A stretch of DNA of 64,000 bases from Rapana venosa (GCA_028751875.1 CM054167.1:30609824-30673823); one strand, 5' to 3'. Shown: positions 1 through 12,826, numbered from the stretch's first letter. The notes: generated by a model from the sequence alone, not told the origin. Numbers and translations are program-made.

Positions 1-160
1 GAAATAGGATTAGGGAGAGGGGGAGAGAGAGAGAGAGGAGAGACAGAGAGAGAAAGACAGACAGACAAACAGAGCGATGCGACAGGAGGTCAGGAGAGAG
101 AGAGGGATGGGGGGGGGGGGGGGGGGGGTAGGGAGGAAGAGAGAGAGAGTAAGAGAGAAA
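1..160. repeat. GA-rich low-complexity DNA with a poly-G run
   Basis: Short GAGA and GACA runs fill the start of the window, with an uninterrupted G run of about 19 bases near 110-128. No open frame or element is recognisable. The stretch from 160 to 350 is plain AT-rich sequence with nothing identifiable. Confidence 0.8.
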
Positions 161-353
161 ACTCGAATATTTTATTGAGGCTAATTGGATAAGCCAGAGG
201 CTAAATCAATCAATTAATCAACGAAATAACGACAAAATATCAATGAAAGTAATCACTTAAATTGCCATTTAATTGTTGATAAATCGAGAAATCAATGAAA
301 GACCACAAAAGTTACCCTAATCGAATGAATAAACAAGACCAATTAAACACGAC

Positions 354-354
<1 letters not shown>

Positions 355-390
<36 letters not shown>
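355..390. repeat. poly-C homopolymer, 36 bases
   Basis: An unbroken run of C. Such runs recur across the window (for example 41613-41644, 50504-50538, and as G at 45329-45366). The exact length in the real genome is uncertain because long homopolymers are error-prone in assemblies. Confidence 0.85.
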
Positions 391-391
<1 letters not shown>

Positions 392-430
392 ACACCCCTT
401 GCCCTAAACAACCAGCCCTCCCCCAAAAGT

Positions 431-606
431 CAAGACAACATACACACACACTCACCACACACGCACGCACGCACGCACTCACGCGCGCACAAACACACCA
501 CTCACACACATACAATGATACACACAAACACACACACAAACAACACACCCGAGCGCACCCCACAACATACACACACACACTCGTCACAACACACACACAA
601 ACAACG
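431..606. repeat. CA-rich microsatellite
   Basis: Imperfect (CA)n with ACGC variants, immediately before the left edge of the duplicated segment at 611. Apparent open frames on both strands here are only dinucleotide-repeat translations. Confidence 0.85.
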
Positions 607-610
607 CATA

Positions 611-3600
611 TCTGTCGTTTTATAGTCTAAGGGAGCTACTTCTTGCCGACCACAGTATGATCGCTTTTTTTTTTAATTACCTCCCTTCCTCTGAAGACCT
701 CATCTCTCTGTTCTGTGATATCGTATGGAGAAAAATCCGAAAAGAATTGATTTTTTAAAACAAACATAGCAACAAACAAAATAGCTAACTTCATTAATAG
801 CTAACCATATATTTACATCTAATCCAACACGCGCAATTACAAACAACAAGCATCACCCCCAAAAAACTTCCACAGCAACACCAAAAAAACAAAACAAAAA
901 ACGACCCTTGGATTGAGCAGGTAGGTTTGTTATAGTCTAAAGCTTATCAGTTACATTTGCTAGAAATGAAAATCCGTGTATGAGAAGAGAAAGTGGAGGG
1001 AGAAGCCATGGAAAGAGAAGAAGCGAAGAGAAGGAAGAAGAAGAGAAGAGGAGGAGGAGGAGGAGGGACATGGGAGATGAAGAAGAAGAAGAGGTGGAGG
1101 GACCATGGGAGAATGAAGAAGAAGAAGAGAAGAAGAAAAAGAAGAAGAAGTAGAACGGAGAAAGAAGGAAGGAGAAGGAGAAGGGGGAGGAGGAGGAGGA
1201 GGGACATGTAAGATGAAGAAGAAGAGGAGGAGTCGGGACATGAAGATAAAGAGAAGAAGAAGAAGAAGAAGAAGAAGATGATAAGAAGAAGAAGGAAGAA
1301 GAAGAAGAGAAGAGGCAGGGAGGAGGAGGAGGCAGGGAAACGACATGGAAGAAGAAGAAGGAGGAGGAGGGACATGGAAAGGAGAAGAAGAAGAGGAGGA
1401 GGGACATGGGAAAAAAAAGAAGATGAAGGAGAAGAGGAGAGGTAGGAGGGGACATGGGAAAGATGAGAAGAAGAGGAGGAGGAGGGAATGATAGAGACGA
1501 AGGACGAGGAGGGCATGGAAAGAAAAAAAAGAAGAGGAGAAGGGACATGGAAGATGAAGAAGAAGAAGAGAAGGAGGATGGGACATGGCAGAAGGGGAGG
1601 GGAGGATGAGGGACATGGAAGGAAATAAAAAAGAAGAGGGGGACATGGAAGATGAAGAGGAAGAGGACGAAGGAGGGACATGGAAGAAGAAAAGGAGAAG
1701 GTACTTGGAAGAGGAAGAAGAAAAGGGGGAGGAGAGACATGGACGATGAAGAAGAGAACAACAACAAGAGGAGGAGGGACATGGAAGAAAAAGGGTAGGA
1801 GGGAAATGTAAGAAGAAGAGGTGGAGGGACATGGAAGATGAAGATAGAAGGTGAGGAGGGAGGGACGTGGAAGGTTAAGAAGAAGAAAGAGGAGATGGAG
1901 GAGGAAGGGAACATGGAAGAGGAAAGAAGAGCGAGGAGGAGAGACATGAAAAGAAGAAGAGGTGGGAACGTGAAGAAGAAGAAGAAGAGGAGGAGGAGAG
2001 ACATGGATGAAGAAGAAGAGCAGGTAGAAGGAGGGACATGGAAGATTAAGAAGAAGAGAAGAGGAGGAGGGTACATGGAAGAAGAAAGTAGAAGAAAAAG
2101 AATAGGAGGAGGAGGGACATGGAAGAAGAAGAGGACGAGAGAGACATGGAAGAATAACAAAGAAGAGGAAAGAGGGAATGGAAAGAAAAAGGGAAGAAGA
2201 AGAGAAGGAGGGACATGGTAAAGAAGAGAGAGGAGGGACATGGAAGATGAGAAGAAGAAGTAGAAGAGGAGGAGGAAGGAGGGACATGGAAGAAGAAGAA
2301 GGAGGAGGAGGGCATGGAACATGAAGAAGAAGAGGAGGAGGAGGAGGGAGGAGGACAAGGAAGAAGAAGGAGGAGGAGGAGGGACATGGAAGATGAAGAA
2401 GAGAAGAGGAGGAGGGCGGAGAGGGACAAGGAAGAAGAAGAGGAGGAGGAGGGACATGGAAGTCTGAAGAAAGAAGAAGAGGAGGAGGAGGGACTTGGAG
2501 AAGAAGATGGAGGAGGAGGGGACATGGAAAGATGAAGAAAGAAGAAGAAGAGGAGGCGGAGGAGGAGGGGACATGGAAAGATGAAGGAGGAAAGAGGAGG
2601 GACCATGGAAGGGGAAGAGGAGGAGGAGGGACCATGGAAGAAAAAAAAAGAAGAGGAGGAGGGACATGGAAGATGAAGAAGAAGAAGAGAAGGAGGAGGG
2701 GACATGGCACGGAAGAAAGAAGAGGAGGAGGAGGAGGAGGAGGGAAGGAGGGACATGGAAGAAATAAAAAAAGAAGAGGAGGGACATGGTAGATGAAGAG
2801 AGAAGGAGAGGACGAGGAGGGCATGGAAGAAGAAAAAGGAGGAGAGGTACATGAGAAGAAGAAGAAGAAAAAGGGGAGAGGCGCGAAATGGAAGATGAAG
2901 AAGAACAACAACAACAAGAGGGAGGAGGGACATGGAAGAAAAAGAGTGAGGAGGGACATGTAAGAAGAAGAGGAGGAGGGACATGGAAAGATGAAGAAGA
3001 AGAGGAGGAGGAGGGACATGGAGAAGGAAGAGGAGGAGGAGGAGGAGGGACATGAAAGAAGAAGAAGAATGAGGAGGAGGAGGGACATGGAAGAAGAAGA
3101 AGAAAGAGGAGGAGGAGGGACATGGCAGAAGAAGAGGAGGAGGAGGGACATGGAAGATTAAGGCAGAAGAAGAGAAGAAGAGGAAGAGGAGGGGACATGG
3201 AAAGGTTAAGAAGAAGAAGAGAGGAGGAGGGACATGGAAGAGGAAAAAGAAGAGGAAGAGGAGAGACATGAAAGAAGAAGAAGAGGATGGACGTAGAAGA
3301 AGAAGAAGAGGGAGGAGGAGAGACATTGGAAAGAGAAGAAGAAGAGCAGGAGAAGGAGGGACATGAGAAGAGTAAGAAGAAGAAGAAGGGAGGGGTAATG
3401 GAAGATGAAAGTAGAAGAAAAAGAATAGGAGGAGGAGGGACATGGAAGAAGAAGAAGACGAGGAGGGGACATGGAAGAAAAAAAGAAGAGAGAGGGACAT
3501 GGAAGAAAAGAAGGAAGAGAGGAGGGGACATGGAAGAAGAAGAAGGAGGGAGGAGGGACATGGAAGTTGAAGAAGAAGAAGAAGAAGAAGAAGAAGAGAA

Positions 3601-4510
3601 GGAGGAAGTGGGGGGACATGGAAGAAGAGAAGGAGGAGGAGTGACATAGAAGGATGAAGAAGAAGAGAGGAGAGGAGGGAGGGAGGGAAAGGAAGAGACG
3701 GAGGAGGAGGAGGGACATGGAAGATGAAGAATAAAAAGAGGAGGAGGAGGGAGGAGGGACAAGGATGGAAGAAGGAGGAGGAGGAGGGACATGGAGATGA
3801 AGAAGAAGAAGGGAGGAGGAGTAGGGACATGGAAAGAAGAAGAAGGAGGGAGGGGGACATGGAGATGAAAGAAGAAGAAGAAAGAAGAAGAGGAGGGGGA
3901 GGAAGAGAGGGACATGGAAGAAGAAGGAGGAAGAGGAGGGACATGGAAGGGGTAAGAAGAGAAGAAGATGGAGGGGGAGGGAAGGAGGGACAAGGAAGAA
4001 GAAGGAGGAGGAGGAGGGACATGGAAGATGAAGACGAAGAAAGAGGAGGAGGAGGAAAAGGGACATGGATGAAAGGAGGAGGAGCGGGGAATGGATGGAG
4101 AAGAAGCGGAGAGGAGGAGGGACGTGAAAAAAGAAGAAGAGGAGGGACATGGAAGAGGAAGTGAGATCCAAAAAGAAGAGGAGCAAGAGGGACATGGAAG
4201 ATGAAGAAGAAAGAGAAGAGGGGAGGAGGAGGAGGGAAAGGAAGAAAGAAGGAGGAGGAGGAGGGACATTGGACGATGAAGAAAAAAGAAGAGGAGGAGG
4301 AGGGTGGAAGGGACAAGAAGTAGAAGGAGGAGGGAGGAGGGGACATGGAAGATGGAAGAGTAGAAGAGGGGAGGAGGGACATGGAAGACGAAGAAGGGGG
4401 GAGGACATGGAAGATGAAGAGAAGGAAGAGAAGAAAGAGGAGAGGAGGAGGAGGGACTTGGAAGAAGTAGGAAGGAAGAGGAGGGGACATGGAAGGGGAA
4501 GAAGAAGAAG
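611..4510 (+). repeat. segmental duplication, copy 1
   Basis: The sequence starting TCTGTCGTTTTATAGTCTAA at 611 reappears at 16981. The two copies stay aligned to about 4510 and 20889. Across the satellite part (about 1010-4510) they run at a constant offset of 16379 bases and every long open frame I compared translates identically. The non-satellite flank (611-985) carries several indels and substitutions between copies, for example around 805-900. After 4510 the copies diverge abruptly. This is either a recent duplication or an assembly artefact. Confidence 0.9.
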
Positions 4511-5215
4511 AGGAGGGGGAGCGTGAGGAGGGACAAGGAAGATGAAGGAGGGAGGAGGAGGGACTGGAAGATTAAGAAGAAGAGGAGGAGGTGGGGAAAA
4601 GGGACATGGAAGAAGAGGAGAGGAGGCGGGGACATGGAAGGTGAAGAAGCGGAGGAGGAGGAGGGAACGTTGGAAAAAATAGAAGAAGAGGAGGGACATG
4701 GAAGATGAGTAGAAGATCAAAGAGAAGAGGAGCAGGAGGGACTGGAAGATGAAGAAGAGAAGAGGAGAGATGGGACATGGGAAGATAAGAGAAAGAAGAG
4801 GAGGAGAAGGACATGAAAAAGAGAAGAGAAGAGGAGGAAGGGACATGGAACAAGAAGAAGAAGAGAAGGAGGGACTTGGAAAGAAGAAGAGGAATAGGAG
4901 GGACTGGAACAAGAAGAAGTAGAGGAGGTGGGACATGGAAGTTAGAACAGGAAGAGGAGGAGGGACATGGCGAAGAAGGAAGAAGAGGAAAGAGGAGGGG
5001 GACATGGAAGATAAAAGGAGAGAGACATAGAAGATTGAGAGAAGAGGAGGAGGGATATGAAAGGAGAAGAAGAAGAAGTGGAGGAGGGAGGGACAGGGAA
5101 GAAGAAGAAAGAAGAGGAAGAGGAGGGACATGGAAGATAAAGAGGAGAAGAGCATAGAAAATGAAGAAGAAGAGGAGGAGCACGGAAAGAGAAGAGGGGG
5201 GGAGGGAGGGGACAT
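980..5215 (+). repeat. polypurine minisatellite array 1
   Basis: The plus strand is almost entirely A and G. The main pyrimidines are the C and T of a recurring GGGACATGGAAGA core, which returns every roughly 25-55 bases between runs of GAAGAAGAGGAGGAGG. The minus strand is therefore polypyrimidine and lacks stop codons for long distances, giving spurious open frames of 1232, 814 and 734 codons made of Ser, Leu, Pro, Phe and recurring Met-Ser or His-Val-Pro. No splice structure, domain or codon bias supports a gene. Larger blocks also recur, for example the GAACAACAACAACAAGAGG type interruption at about 1757 and 2904. Confidence 0.95.
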
Positions 5216-7920
5216 TTGAAGATCTCTGAGTGGTTTGGGGGTGTTTTTTCTGTGTTTTGTTTTGTTGTTTGTTTCACATTGTTTTTCCGTTTTTGTTTAT
5301 GTTTGTTTTTTTCAATTTCTGGGAGTCAGTTTAATAAGCCAGATTCTACTCATTTTGTTCCCCCCCCCCCCCCCCCAACCTCTTTTTTCAATTTTTAATA
5401 AAATAAGTATTTAGGGGGGGTAGAGTCGGGTAGTGTATACATGTGTTTCATTTCTTTTTGTAATTACTGTTCATAACACTTTTAAAAACAAACTTTTTCA
5501 AAGTCTATTTCCTACTCTATTTTTGTGGTGGAGTTTCTTTCCTTTTCTTTAAAAACCAAAAAAAGATCTCTGACTAAAATGTTGAAAACCCCAAAAATTT
5601 CTGCCAATAAAGATTTTCGATTCAGAGACGGGGGCATAGAATTATAACCTTGTTCATTTGATTATTTTTATATCTGAAATGGAGAAAATTAATCATCATT
5701 TATAGTATTCTAAAACTTTTAAGAAAGAGCTGTCACTTGAAAAATCGGAATGACTGGCAAACATTCATTCTAGGGTAGTTTCTGCTCTATTCACTCTATT
5801 GTTTGCATGGCCATCATTATTTTTTTGAATAGAAGGTGTACAAGTATATTACCGTGTGTGTGTGGTCGTTCTTCTCCTGTGGCTTGTCGCTCTGCAGGAG
5901 GTCTAGCCCGCTGGCTCAGCCGACACGTTCCGACTTCAGGGCAGATTAACATTTTCAAAATCATGGAAGAAAAAAGGAAAGAAAAAGTTTGGGAATTAAA
6001 TAAAACAGACCCGGGGGGGGGGGGGGGTGGGGGGAGTGTTTAAAAAAAAACCAACCCCAACACGTAAAGAAAATACAGAATAGCAACAAGATGTAGATGT
6101 AAACTCCAAGACCAATTTCAAACATTTTGTTAAAATTTCCTCTGTTTTAAAGTTTCTGTGGAGGTTTTTTTTCAAAAATTAATTAAGAAGAAAGAACATT
6201 TTTACAGAATTACAGTATAATTTACCCATCAACCACATTCACTTTGTAGGATTTAAAAAAAATTTTATTCTTTGTCAAAAAAACAGTGGAATGGATTCAA
6301 AACCAGTCTAAAAGCAGTCGTTACTACTTCAATTATTGTAGTCTGGGTTTGGGTCAATTCCCTCCCACCAAACCCGTTCCCTCCCCCCCCAAAACGTCTT
6401 ATCTACAAAGTGGACTCTGTGTAAGATTTTCTTTTTCTGATAAAATTCAAGAAAGTTTAAGATTCGTGCTTTTCATACCAAACTGTGAGACTGGTTGGTT
6501 TTTTTTTTCTTGCTTGTTTTAAAGTCTTGTTCATTGATAAGTTTTATATTTTAACTCCCTTTTGAATATGAGTGGGTTGTACGTCATTATCTGACATCTT
6601 TTCGGCTCAATTCTTAGGGATTTATTTATTCATTTATACGTTATAATTTTGCTGCTGCATATGGAATGCTAAACGTGGTTGGGTTTTTTGTTATCTATTT
6701 TCCATTGCAATAAATTTATGATTAATCGGGCATAATTGTGTTTTCATCCGTTATTTTCTTAATGTGCAATTCATTATTTATGCATGTTTGCATACGTAAT
6801 GTCTACTCTTAATGCTGATATACTTTGCGTGCGTGTAGTGCGTGCGTGCGTGCGTGAGTTTGTGTGTTGTGTGGTTGTGTGGAAAATCATCGCCGGTTTA
6901 ATTTTTTTTCTTTTTCTTTGTTTTTTTCAAAGGAATTTTTTTAGTTAATCTTTTTTTCCCCATCATCATCAAGATGTGATAATCTTGCATAATCAAGATT
7001 TCTTCTTCTTTTTTTTTCTTTTTTTTTTTGGGGGGGGGGGGATGTCATTGACTTGTGATGTGCTCATTTACCGTTACTTACACAGTGGATTTTTTTGTTT
7101 GGTTTTTTGTTTTGTTTGTTTTTTTTATTTTCCCTTCATATGACAAAATTCCAAACTGGTGAGACAAAGGTTTCCCATCCCCTGTGCATCTGCGCTTGCT
7201 ATAACTGTACACCGCTTCTGTGAATAATAACAATTATTATACTGTTGTATTCCTGAGTGTTTTTTCATCGTACCAATATGGTTGGGTTTTTTCTCTGGTA
7301 TAATTCTATTTATATGTCTGTCGTTTGTGCTGGATGATGATTATTATTATTAGTGGCCTGTGCTTTAAATTACTAATTTTTTTTTGGTTTGGAATACCTG
7401 GTGTGTGGGATATCGTGTGTTCCTGCGCTTTGGAATTTATGATTGTACCTGATTTGGGGGATTTTTTCTGGGGGGGGGTGGAAGGTGTTGGTTGGTATCT
7501 ATCTCATGTTGAATGTATTATTCTGTTCATCTCATAACTGTCTGGGATTGTCGTCTCAACGTGTTTATTTACTATATTTTTTTCCCTGGTGAGTGTTATG
7601 CTTCTCTGTACACAAAAGTTGAGTCAAGAGTGTTGAGTTTGAAAAAATCTCTTAGGTTTTTTGGGGTGCGTATTTTTTGTTTTTTTAAAGGAAAAACGCA
7701 GTGGGTGTGTTGTGGAATTAGCTAAAAGAGGGTCTTTATGGCAAAGCAATTTTCAACCGAAGTATTTTTTAAAAATCGCAAAAATGTTTTGGTGTGGAAT
7801 GACAGTGCTGCAATTTCTCGGCCTCCGCTCATTCCAGTCTGAAAATCACGCACTGTGACACTATCGAGGTCACTCTCCAGGCCTCCGGTACAGAGAGGTA
7901 GAAAAACGGTCTTCGGGATT
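5216..7920. other. AT-rich non-coding DNA without recognised genes
   Basis: Only short open frames (60-83 codons) with no recognisable domain occur here. The stretch contains homopolymers such as poly-C near 5360, poly-G near 6012 and 7030, and a GTGC/GTGT microsatellite near 6828-6880. I recognise no transposon or RNA gene. Confidence 0.6.
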
Positions 7921-7924
7921 ACCC

Positions 7925-8660
7925 GCCAAGAGGTCACTGAACAGAGGAGAACCTCGCACGGCTTCTGGGTCACTTTGAGCGTAGTTGAGTGAGTTATAGT
8001 ACCCGTTTCTGATTAGTTTAAGAAAATTGCGATATCCGCCAAGAAGTTACCGGACAGAGGAGGACTAGCAGTTTCGCTGGGTCACTTTGTGTGGTAGTTC
8101 AGGAATAGTGCTTCTTGATTCAGTTAAGTACTTGGAGCTTCTTTTGCATGAAGGTCACCAGAAAGAGGCAGGCCTTGCTCAGCTTCTGGGTCACTTTCTG
8201 TGGTAGATAGTAATAGTCCTTCGTTCGGGAAGAGTGGCTGTTCTGATCCAGAGTTTAAGTACTCCGGAGCATCTCGCCAAGAGGTCACCAGGACAGAGGA
8301 GGCCTTGCACCGCTTCTGGGTACTTTTGTTGGTCGTCAGTAATCGTCCTTTGTTCTGATTACTCCGGAAGTAGTATCTAGCAGAGGTCACCAGACATAGG
8401 AGGCCTTGCACCGCTTCTGGGTCACTTTTTGATAGTCAGTATTAGTTCCTTGTTCTGATGAGTGGCCTGTTCCTGATCCAGTTTAAGTACTCCGGTGGTA
8501 TTGCCAAGAGGTCACTAGACAGAGGAGACCTTGCCTTGTCTGAATACTCCGGTGTATCTGCCCAATGAGGTCACCAGATAGAGGAGGCCTTGCTCCGCTT
8601 CTGGGTCACTTTTGTGGTCGTCTGTAATAGTCCTTGTTCTGGTTCAGCTTAAGCAGAACA
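7925..8660 (+). repeat. degenerate tandem repeat, unit about 110-130 bp
   Basis: About seven diverged copies of a unit containing AGAGGTCACCAGACAGAGGA, then GGCCTTGCACCGCTTCTGGG, then GTCACTTTTGTGGT and TAATAGTCCTTGTTCTGAT. Copy starts are near 7925, 8037, 8150, 8277, 8382, 8503 and 8567. Copies vary in length through internal deletions. No coding potential is convincing. Confidence 0.8.
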
Positions 8661-9059
8661 CCCCCCCCCACCCCACCCCACCCAAACTTCTGCGAATTAT
8701 GGAACTAGAGTGAGGGGCCCCCACTATTGGGTGGGACGGTGGTGGCTGTCAGTTCCTCCCTTCCTCCCCAACTTCTGATTCCAATGCATCCTCAGATTTG
8801 GTGGCTTTCGCGCGAATTTTTGTGTTGGGTTTTTTTTGTTTGGCTGGAGCATTGATAGAAATGGAGATGCACCAAACCTGAGACCAGGGTTTAAAGCAAT
8901 GATGGTATTTACAGACACAGAGAGACAAGTTTCTGTTATTGTACTATGGTTAAGTGACGATGGGTCTGTACACAGTGATCGATAAAAGTTGGCTTTGCGG
9001 TTAAAAAGACTACGTGGTGAGACAGTAAAGAAGTAAGTGTCGGATGAGTAGCATGGACA

Positions 9060-9155
9060 ACGACACCAAGGAGTTAGTTCGTGGACGCAAAGGGTGTAGT
9101 TGTGACGCCAAGGAGTTAGATTCGTGACGCAAGGAGTTAGTTTCGTGATTTGGTT
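9060..9155 (+). repeat. short tandem repeat, unit about 25-35 bp
   Basis: Three to four imperfect copies of a unit around GACGCAAGGAGTTAGTTCGTG, followed by unique sequence. The surrounding 8660-10240 interval shows nothing else recognisable apart from a poly-G run at about 9907-9922. Confidence 0.65.
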
Positions 9156-10243
9156 TTAAGCGTTAAGTAGGTCTTGACAGAGAGACAACGATGCAGCGTT
9201 GGTATAGAAGAAGAAGCTAGTTTCTCAGTATAGGCAAAACATAATTATTAGCTATACGGTGGCTGATGCTCTTTCTCACTTTGTGCTTCAGCCAAACCCT
9301 CCATTAAATAAGGTATTCGTGTTTATTGGAACGCGTGCTGCTTTGATGTGAGTAGAGCTTTTACAAGCTGTTTGTTACGATTGCGTGTATTGGAAAGCCA
9401 CATGTTAATCAGTGACATTGTTCGTCTAAGTTAGTAATTTCCCTGCAAAAGTATTAGCTAATCGGACCAATGGCTAAGTAATTTCCTTGCAAGGTATTTG
9501 CTAATCAGGACACTGCTGAGTTGTTATTAATTAATTGAATCAAAGTATTGTTGTTGGAGGATGATAACTTTGTATACCATGGGAAAGACTTCATCAGAGG
9601 GTGGGGGGACTGGTCTTGAATGAAACGATCTGCTACAGGAGCAGAGGACCGCGGGGAGTGGAGGGAAGCTGGTTGCAAATGTCTTTCAGTGGAGTCCCCA
9701 CGGTTCCGCCGGCACTACGGGATAGGTGAGGAGGAAGTGAGTTTTCAAAAAACCGTATTCCTTTCTGGAGAAACATTTCTCTATTTTTGCTACATAAAGT
9801 CTCACCAGCATTGTGGTTCTATTCTGCCACGTACCATGTAAGGAACAAATGTCTCGTTTCCTGTTGAAGAATCTCAGAGATGTTGTAGGGTTGGGTTGTT
9901 GTTGTTGGGGGGGGGGGGGGGGTTCGACAAGTTACTGTAGCCAGTTGATAGGAACAACCTTGAAAAAATCCTGTTGGTTCTTCAAACCACCCAGTTGCTG
10001 TTTTCAATCTCACGGCCGCCTTAGTCGATTTAAGGTGTGTTCTGTTATTTATCACGATCTCCTGAGTCAACTTTCGATGCGGATCTGAAATGGTTGTACC
10101 TCCTTTAGGTGTGTATACATGCTTTGCAAGAAATTCAAGTTTTGGCTTGTTGAAGATTCCCTTAGGTTTATGTCAGCTTTCGTTGGGGTTTTTCAAGCAG
10201 GAAAATGTCTGGTACGTAGGTAGTGTTTGCAAGAAAGAAGATT

Positions 10244-10313
10244 ATATATATATTATTTATATATATTACTATATATATATATATATTTATTATATATATA
10301 TTTATATATATAC
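10244..10313. repeat. AT microsatellite
   Basis: Imperfect (TA)n run with TTA interruptions. The adjacent open frame that ends in repeated Tyr-Ile is a translation of this repeat. Confidence 0.85.
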
Positions 10314-10699
10314 GAGTGAAACATAGCGAAGATTCGATCCTCGGACTCCTTTTAAACGTAGTTTACAATTTCTAAGCATCTGAACTGTATGACATGTCCG
10401 GTATTTGTCTTGGATCCTAATCAGTTTGACCCTTAGGTTCTTATGTTTGTCTTATGTCTGTTTCTCAGCGTTGTTTGTTTGTTGTTTTTGTATTTTGATT
10501 CATCTGTTTATGTTCATAATGTGGAAGGTTTTTACCGACTGTGGGTTTTTAAAACATGCTAGTCCAGGCTGATCAAGGTTTCCAACCACCCCTCCAAAGG
10601 TCAACGTTGCTGGCTTGAATGCGGTAGGATGTCCCCAATGATTCTTAAGGGACATTGAGCCTTTTTTTAAAAAAAACTTGCCTGGAAGAATAAGAAATA

Positions 10700-10992
10700 C
10701 CAATAAAGGATTCCTTGACATTAATGGTCGGAGATGTTTCATCTTGATGCCAAAGGTTCCTTGACATTAATGGGGTGATTGTTTCATCATGATGCCAAAG
10801 ATTCTTTGACATAATGGGAGATGTTCATGTTATGCAAAGATTCTTTGCAATAAGGGAGAATGATGTTTCATTCATTATGCCAAATGGCTCCTTGACAATA
10901 TTAGGAGATTGTTCATCTTAATGCCAAGGGTTCCTTGACAAAAATGGAAGATGTTTCATTATGCCAAAGGTTCCTTGACCAAAATGGCAGTT
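10700..10992 (+). repeat. tandem repeat, unit about 43 bp
   Basis: About seven imperfect copies of a unit containing GGTTCCTTGACATTAATGG followed by AGATGTTTCATCATGATGCC. TTGACA-like positions fall near 10710, 10754, 10799, 10838, 10887, 10930 and 10969. The TTGACA match is coincidental and is not read as a promoter in this eukaryotic DNA. Confidence 0.8.
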
Positions 10993-11644
10993 GCTTCACT
11001 TTTGTGTGTGTGTTTTATCCCCCTCTTTACTGTACATAATAAGTAGCAGTAGTAGTTACCCTAAGCCCGTATGAGACACTTGTCTTCTTCTCTTGACCAT
11101 TTCGCTTTCATCTGTATGTAAATCCAGATTATTATAATCATGCATGTCACGGTGATGAGTGTGGGTTTCTGCTCAGCTTTGCTCAAAGGGGGGGGGGGGG
11201 GTGGGTGGGGACTTTGGGGGGGCCACTGTTTCCAGCCTTTCCGTTCAGATATCCCCTTGTTGGTGCAGTGATTTTTTTGCGGGGAAGGATCAGTCATTAC
11301 AATTTGGGCGGAAAGATCCTGATACTTTTGATCTCTCTGGGGATTTTCAGCGTTGCGTCCGATCGCTATCTAATTTTCTGCTTGAAACCTCAACATTTTC
11401 AAATTTGTTCAGAGGTTAGGTATTGCTGCTGATTTTTACGGAGAGGAATGTGTTAGTCTTTGTGGGAATAAAAACAACGTACAAAAATACCACCAAACAT
11501 AACGATAAGCGTAAGAACGATTGCAATGGAAGTAAGTACGATGAAATGCAATAGAGGTCGTTTAGGAGATCATGTATGTCTAAGTCAAACTGCCTTGAAC
11601 CTCTTTTGAAGGTCAGTTACGAAAAATGACATTTACTTACTGTA

Positions 11645-11937
11645 CGGGGACAGGAATAGCTCAGTGGATAGTCAGAAGCACTCGCTTTCCTAGCCATTTA
11701 AGCAGTATCGAGCGTGGTTACTAATTCAATGAGCAACCGTTGCGCGCTTTGGTTCAAATACAGTCCCCATTTCACTCAGCTGTAATGTGTACCTGCCCTC
11801 TTTAGGGTCCAGGAAGGTTGAAAGAGCGATGGGAGAGGAGATGGGCGCGCCCCTCAATTACGATGGCCCCTGGAGATGCTGATGTCTTGATGCCTCGTCC
11901 CTACGGGACCACATAGGTTATGGGACATCTTTACCTA
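11645..11937 (+). mobile_element. SINE-B (tRNA/5S-headed), diverged copy
   Basis: Same family as the better preserved copy at 38681-38976. It starts with an A-box-like ATAGCTCAGTGG, then a 5S-like TTAAGCAGTATCGAGCGTGG block, then the body with CCTGCCCTCTTTAGGGTC and GGAGAGGAGATGGGCGC, ending near GGTTATGGGACATCTTTACC. The 5S-like part is more degraded here (ATTCAATGAGCAACCG instead of TTGGATGGGTGACCG), indicating an old insertion. Interval 10992-11645 before it holds only a poly-G run near 11188. Confidence 0.85.
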
Positions 11938-12427
11938 TTTTAACTGGCAGGCACAGCATTCATTGATAGGAATCGGATGCTTGAGGAAAACTTAACCGCT
12001 CGCTTCGTTTTGGCCACTTAAGCATCCGAGTAAACAGGTTCTTAGCCCAACTGACGCGTCACCATCATGATATTTTTCAACATCATCCAGGCTGTCTACG
12101 TTTCTGTCCCTCATTCGGGATACCGCATGGTGCTTTTCTGCTGATTCGTTCGGAAGCACAGACCGCGTTACAGCCACAGGCTGCTGTGGACACTTGCCCA
12201 TGCGACGCCATTATGGGACACGTGATAGTTTTGGACATTTTTCTGAGCTGGGGAACATTTGGAAGTTGGTGATGTTCTGATCTTGAGACGAGCGTATGAA
12301 TTCTGGATTTTTTTTTTGGGCCATTGAATTGGTAGATACGTGTCTTTACAGGCTACAGATGGAGTTTTTTCTTTCCCAGTTTGTTTGGTTATTCTAATTC
12401 CAAAATTGTTACCGTACAACTACATAG

Positions 12428-12672
12428 GGATTTTTTCCCCCTAGAGTTTATCTTTCAGTTTTGGCCTTGTTATATCTTACAGACGATATAGATCATTTTT
12501 CATAGTTTATCTTTTCAGTTGACTACAAATTATCATTTTCATAGTTTACTTTTCTGTTTTTTGCCTTGTTATATCTTACAGATACAAGGTTATTTTTTCT
12601 AGGGTTTTTGTTATTGTAGTTTTTGCTTTATTATATCTTACAAAATACAAGATTCTTTCCCCCTAACTGTTG
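12428..12672 (+). repeat. tandem repeat, unit about 75-80 bp
   Basis: Three to four imperfect copies containing TAGTTTATCTTTCAGTTTT, GCCTTGTTATATCTTACAGA and a T-rich/CCCCCTA stretch. TTATATCTTACA-like positions fall near 12471, 12570 and 12632. AT-rich, no coding potential. Confidence 0.75.
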
Positions 12673-12704
12673 GTTATTTATCTGGTTAAGTTTTGCTGAT
12701 TATA

Positions 12705-12826
12705 TTTGGCGGGACTGCAGCATGCCGTTGATGGGCCTGAACATGTCAGGGCTTAACAGGCAGCGCAACCCGCATTTTCGTTTATATGACAGACAACAGT
12801 AGTTCTGCTGGTTCTGAGCAGTTCGA
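12705..12826 (-). mobile_element. family-E repeat fragment joined to a GAA tract
   Basis: Read on the minus strand this matches the repeat seen at 45903, 48972 and 59805: a TGTTGTCTGTCATAT segment followed by AACGAAAATGCGGGTTGCGC and a CCTGTTAAGC segment. Its end runs directly into the GAAGAGGAAGAAGAAG tract at 12826, the same arrangement as at 45765-45905 and 59785-59805, where a TTC tract precedes the family-E body. Confidence 0.7.

Noticed and set aside
980..5215. CRISPR-like array (regular repeats with variable spacers)
   Set aside because: Spacing is irregular, the spacers are themselves purine simple sequence, and the genome is eukaryotic.
10700..10992. repeated TTGACA read as bacterial promoter -35 boxes
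   Set aside because: The DNA is clearly eukaryotic, and the hexamer is part of a 43-bp tandem repeat.
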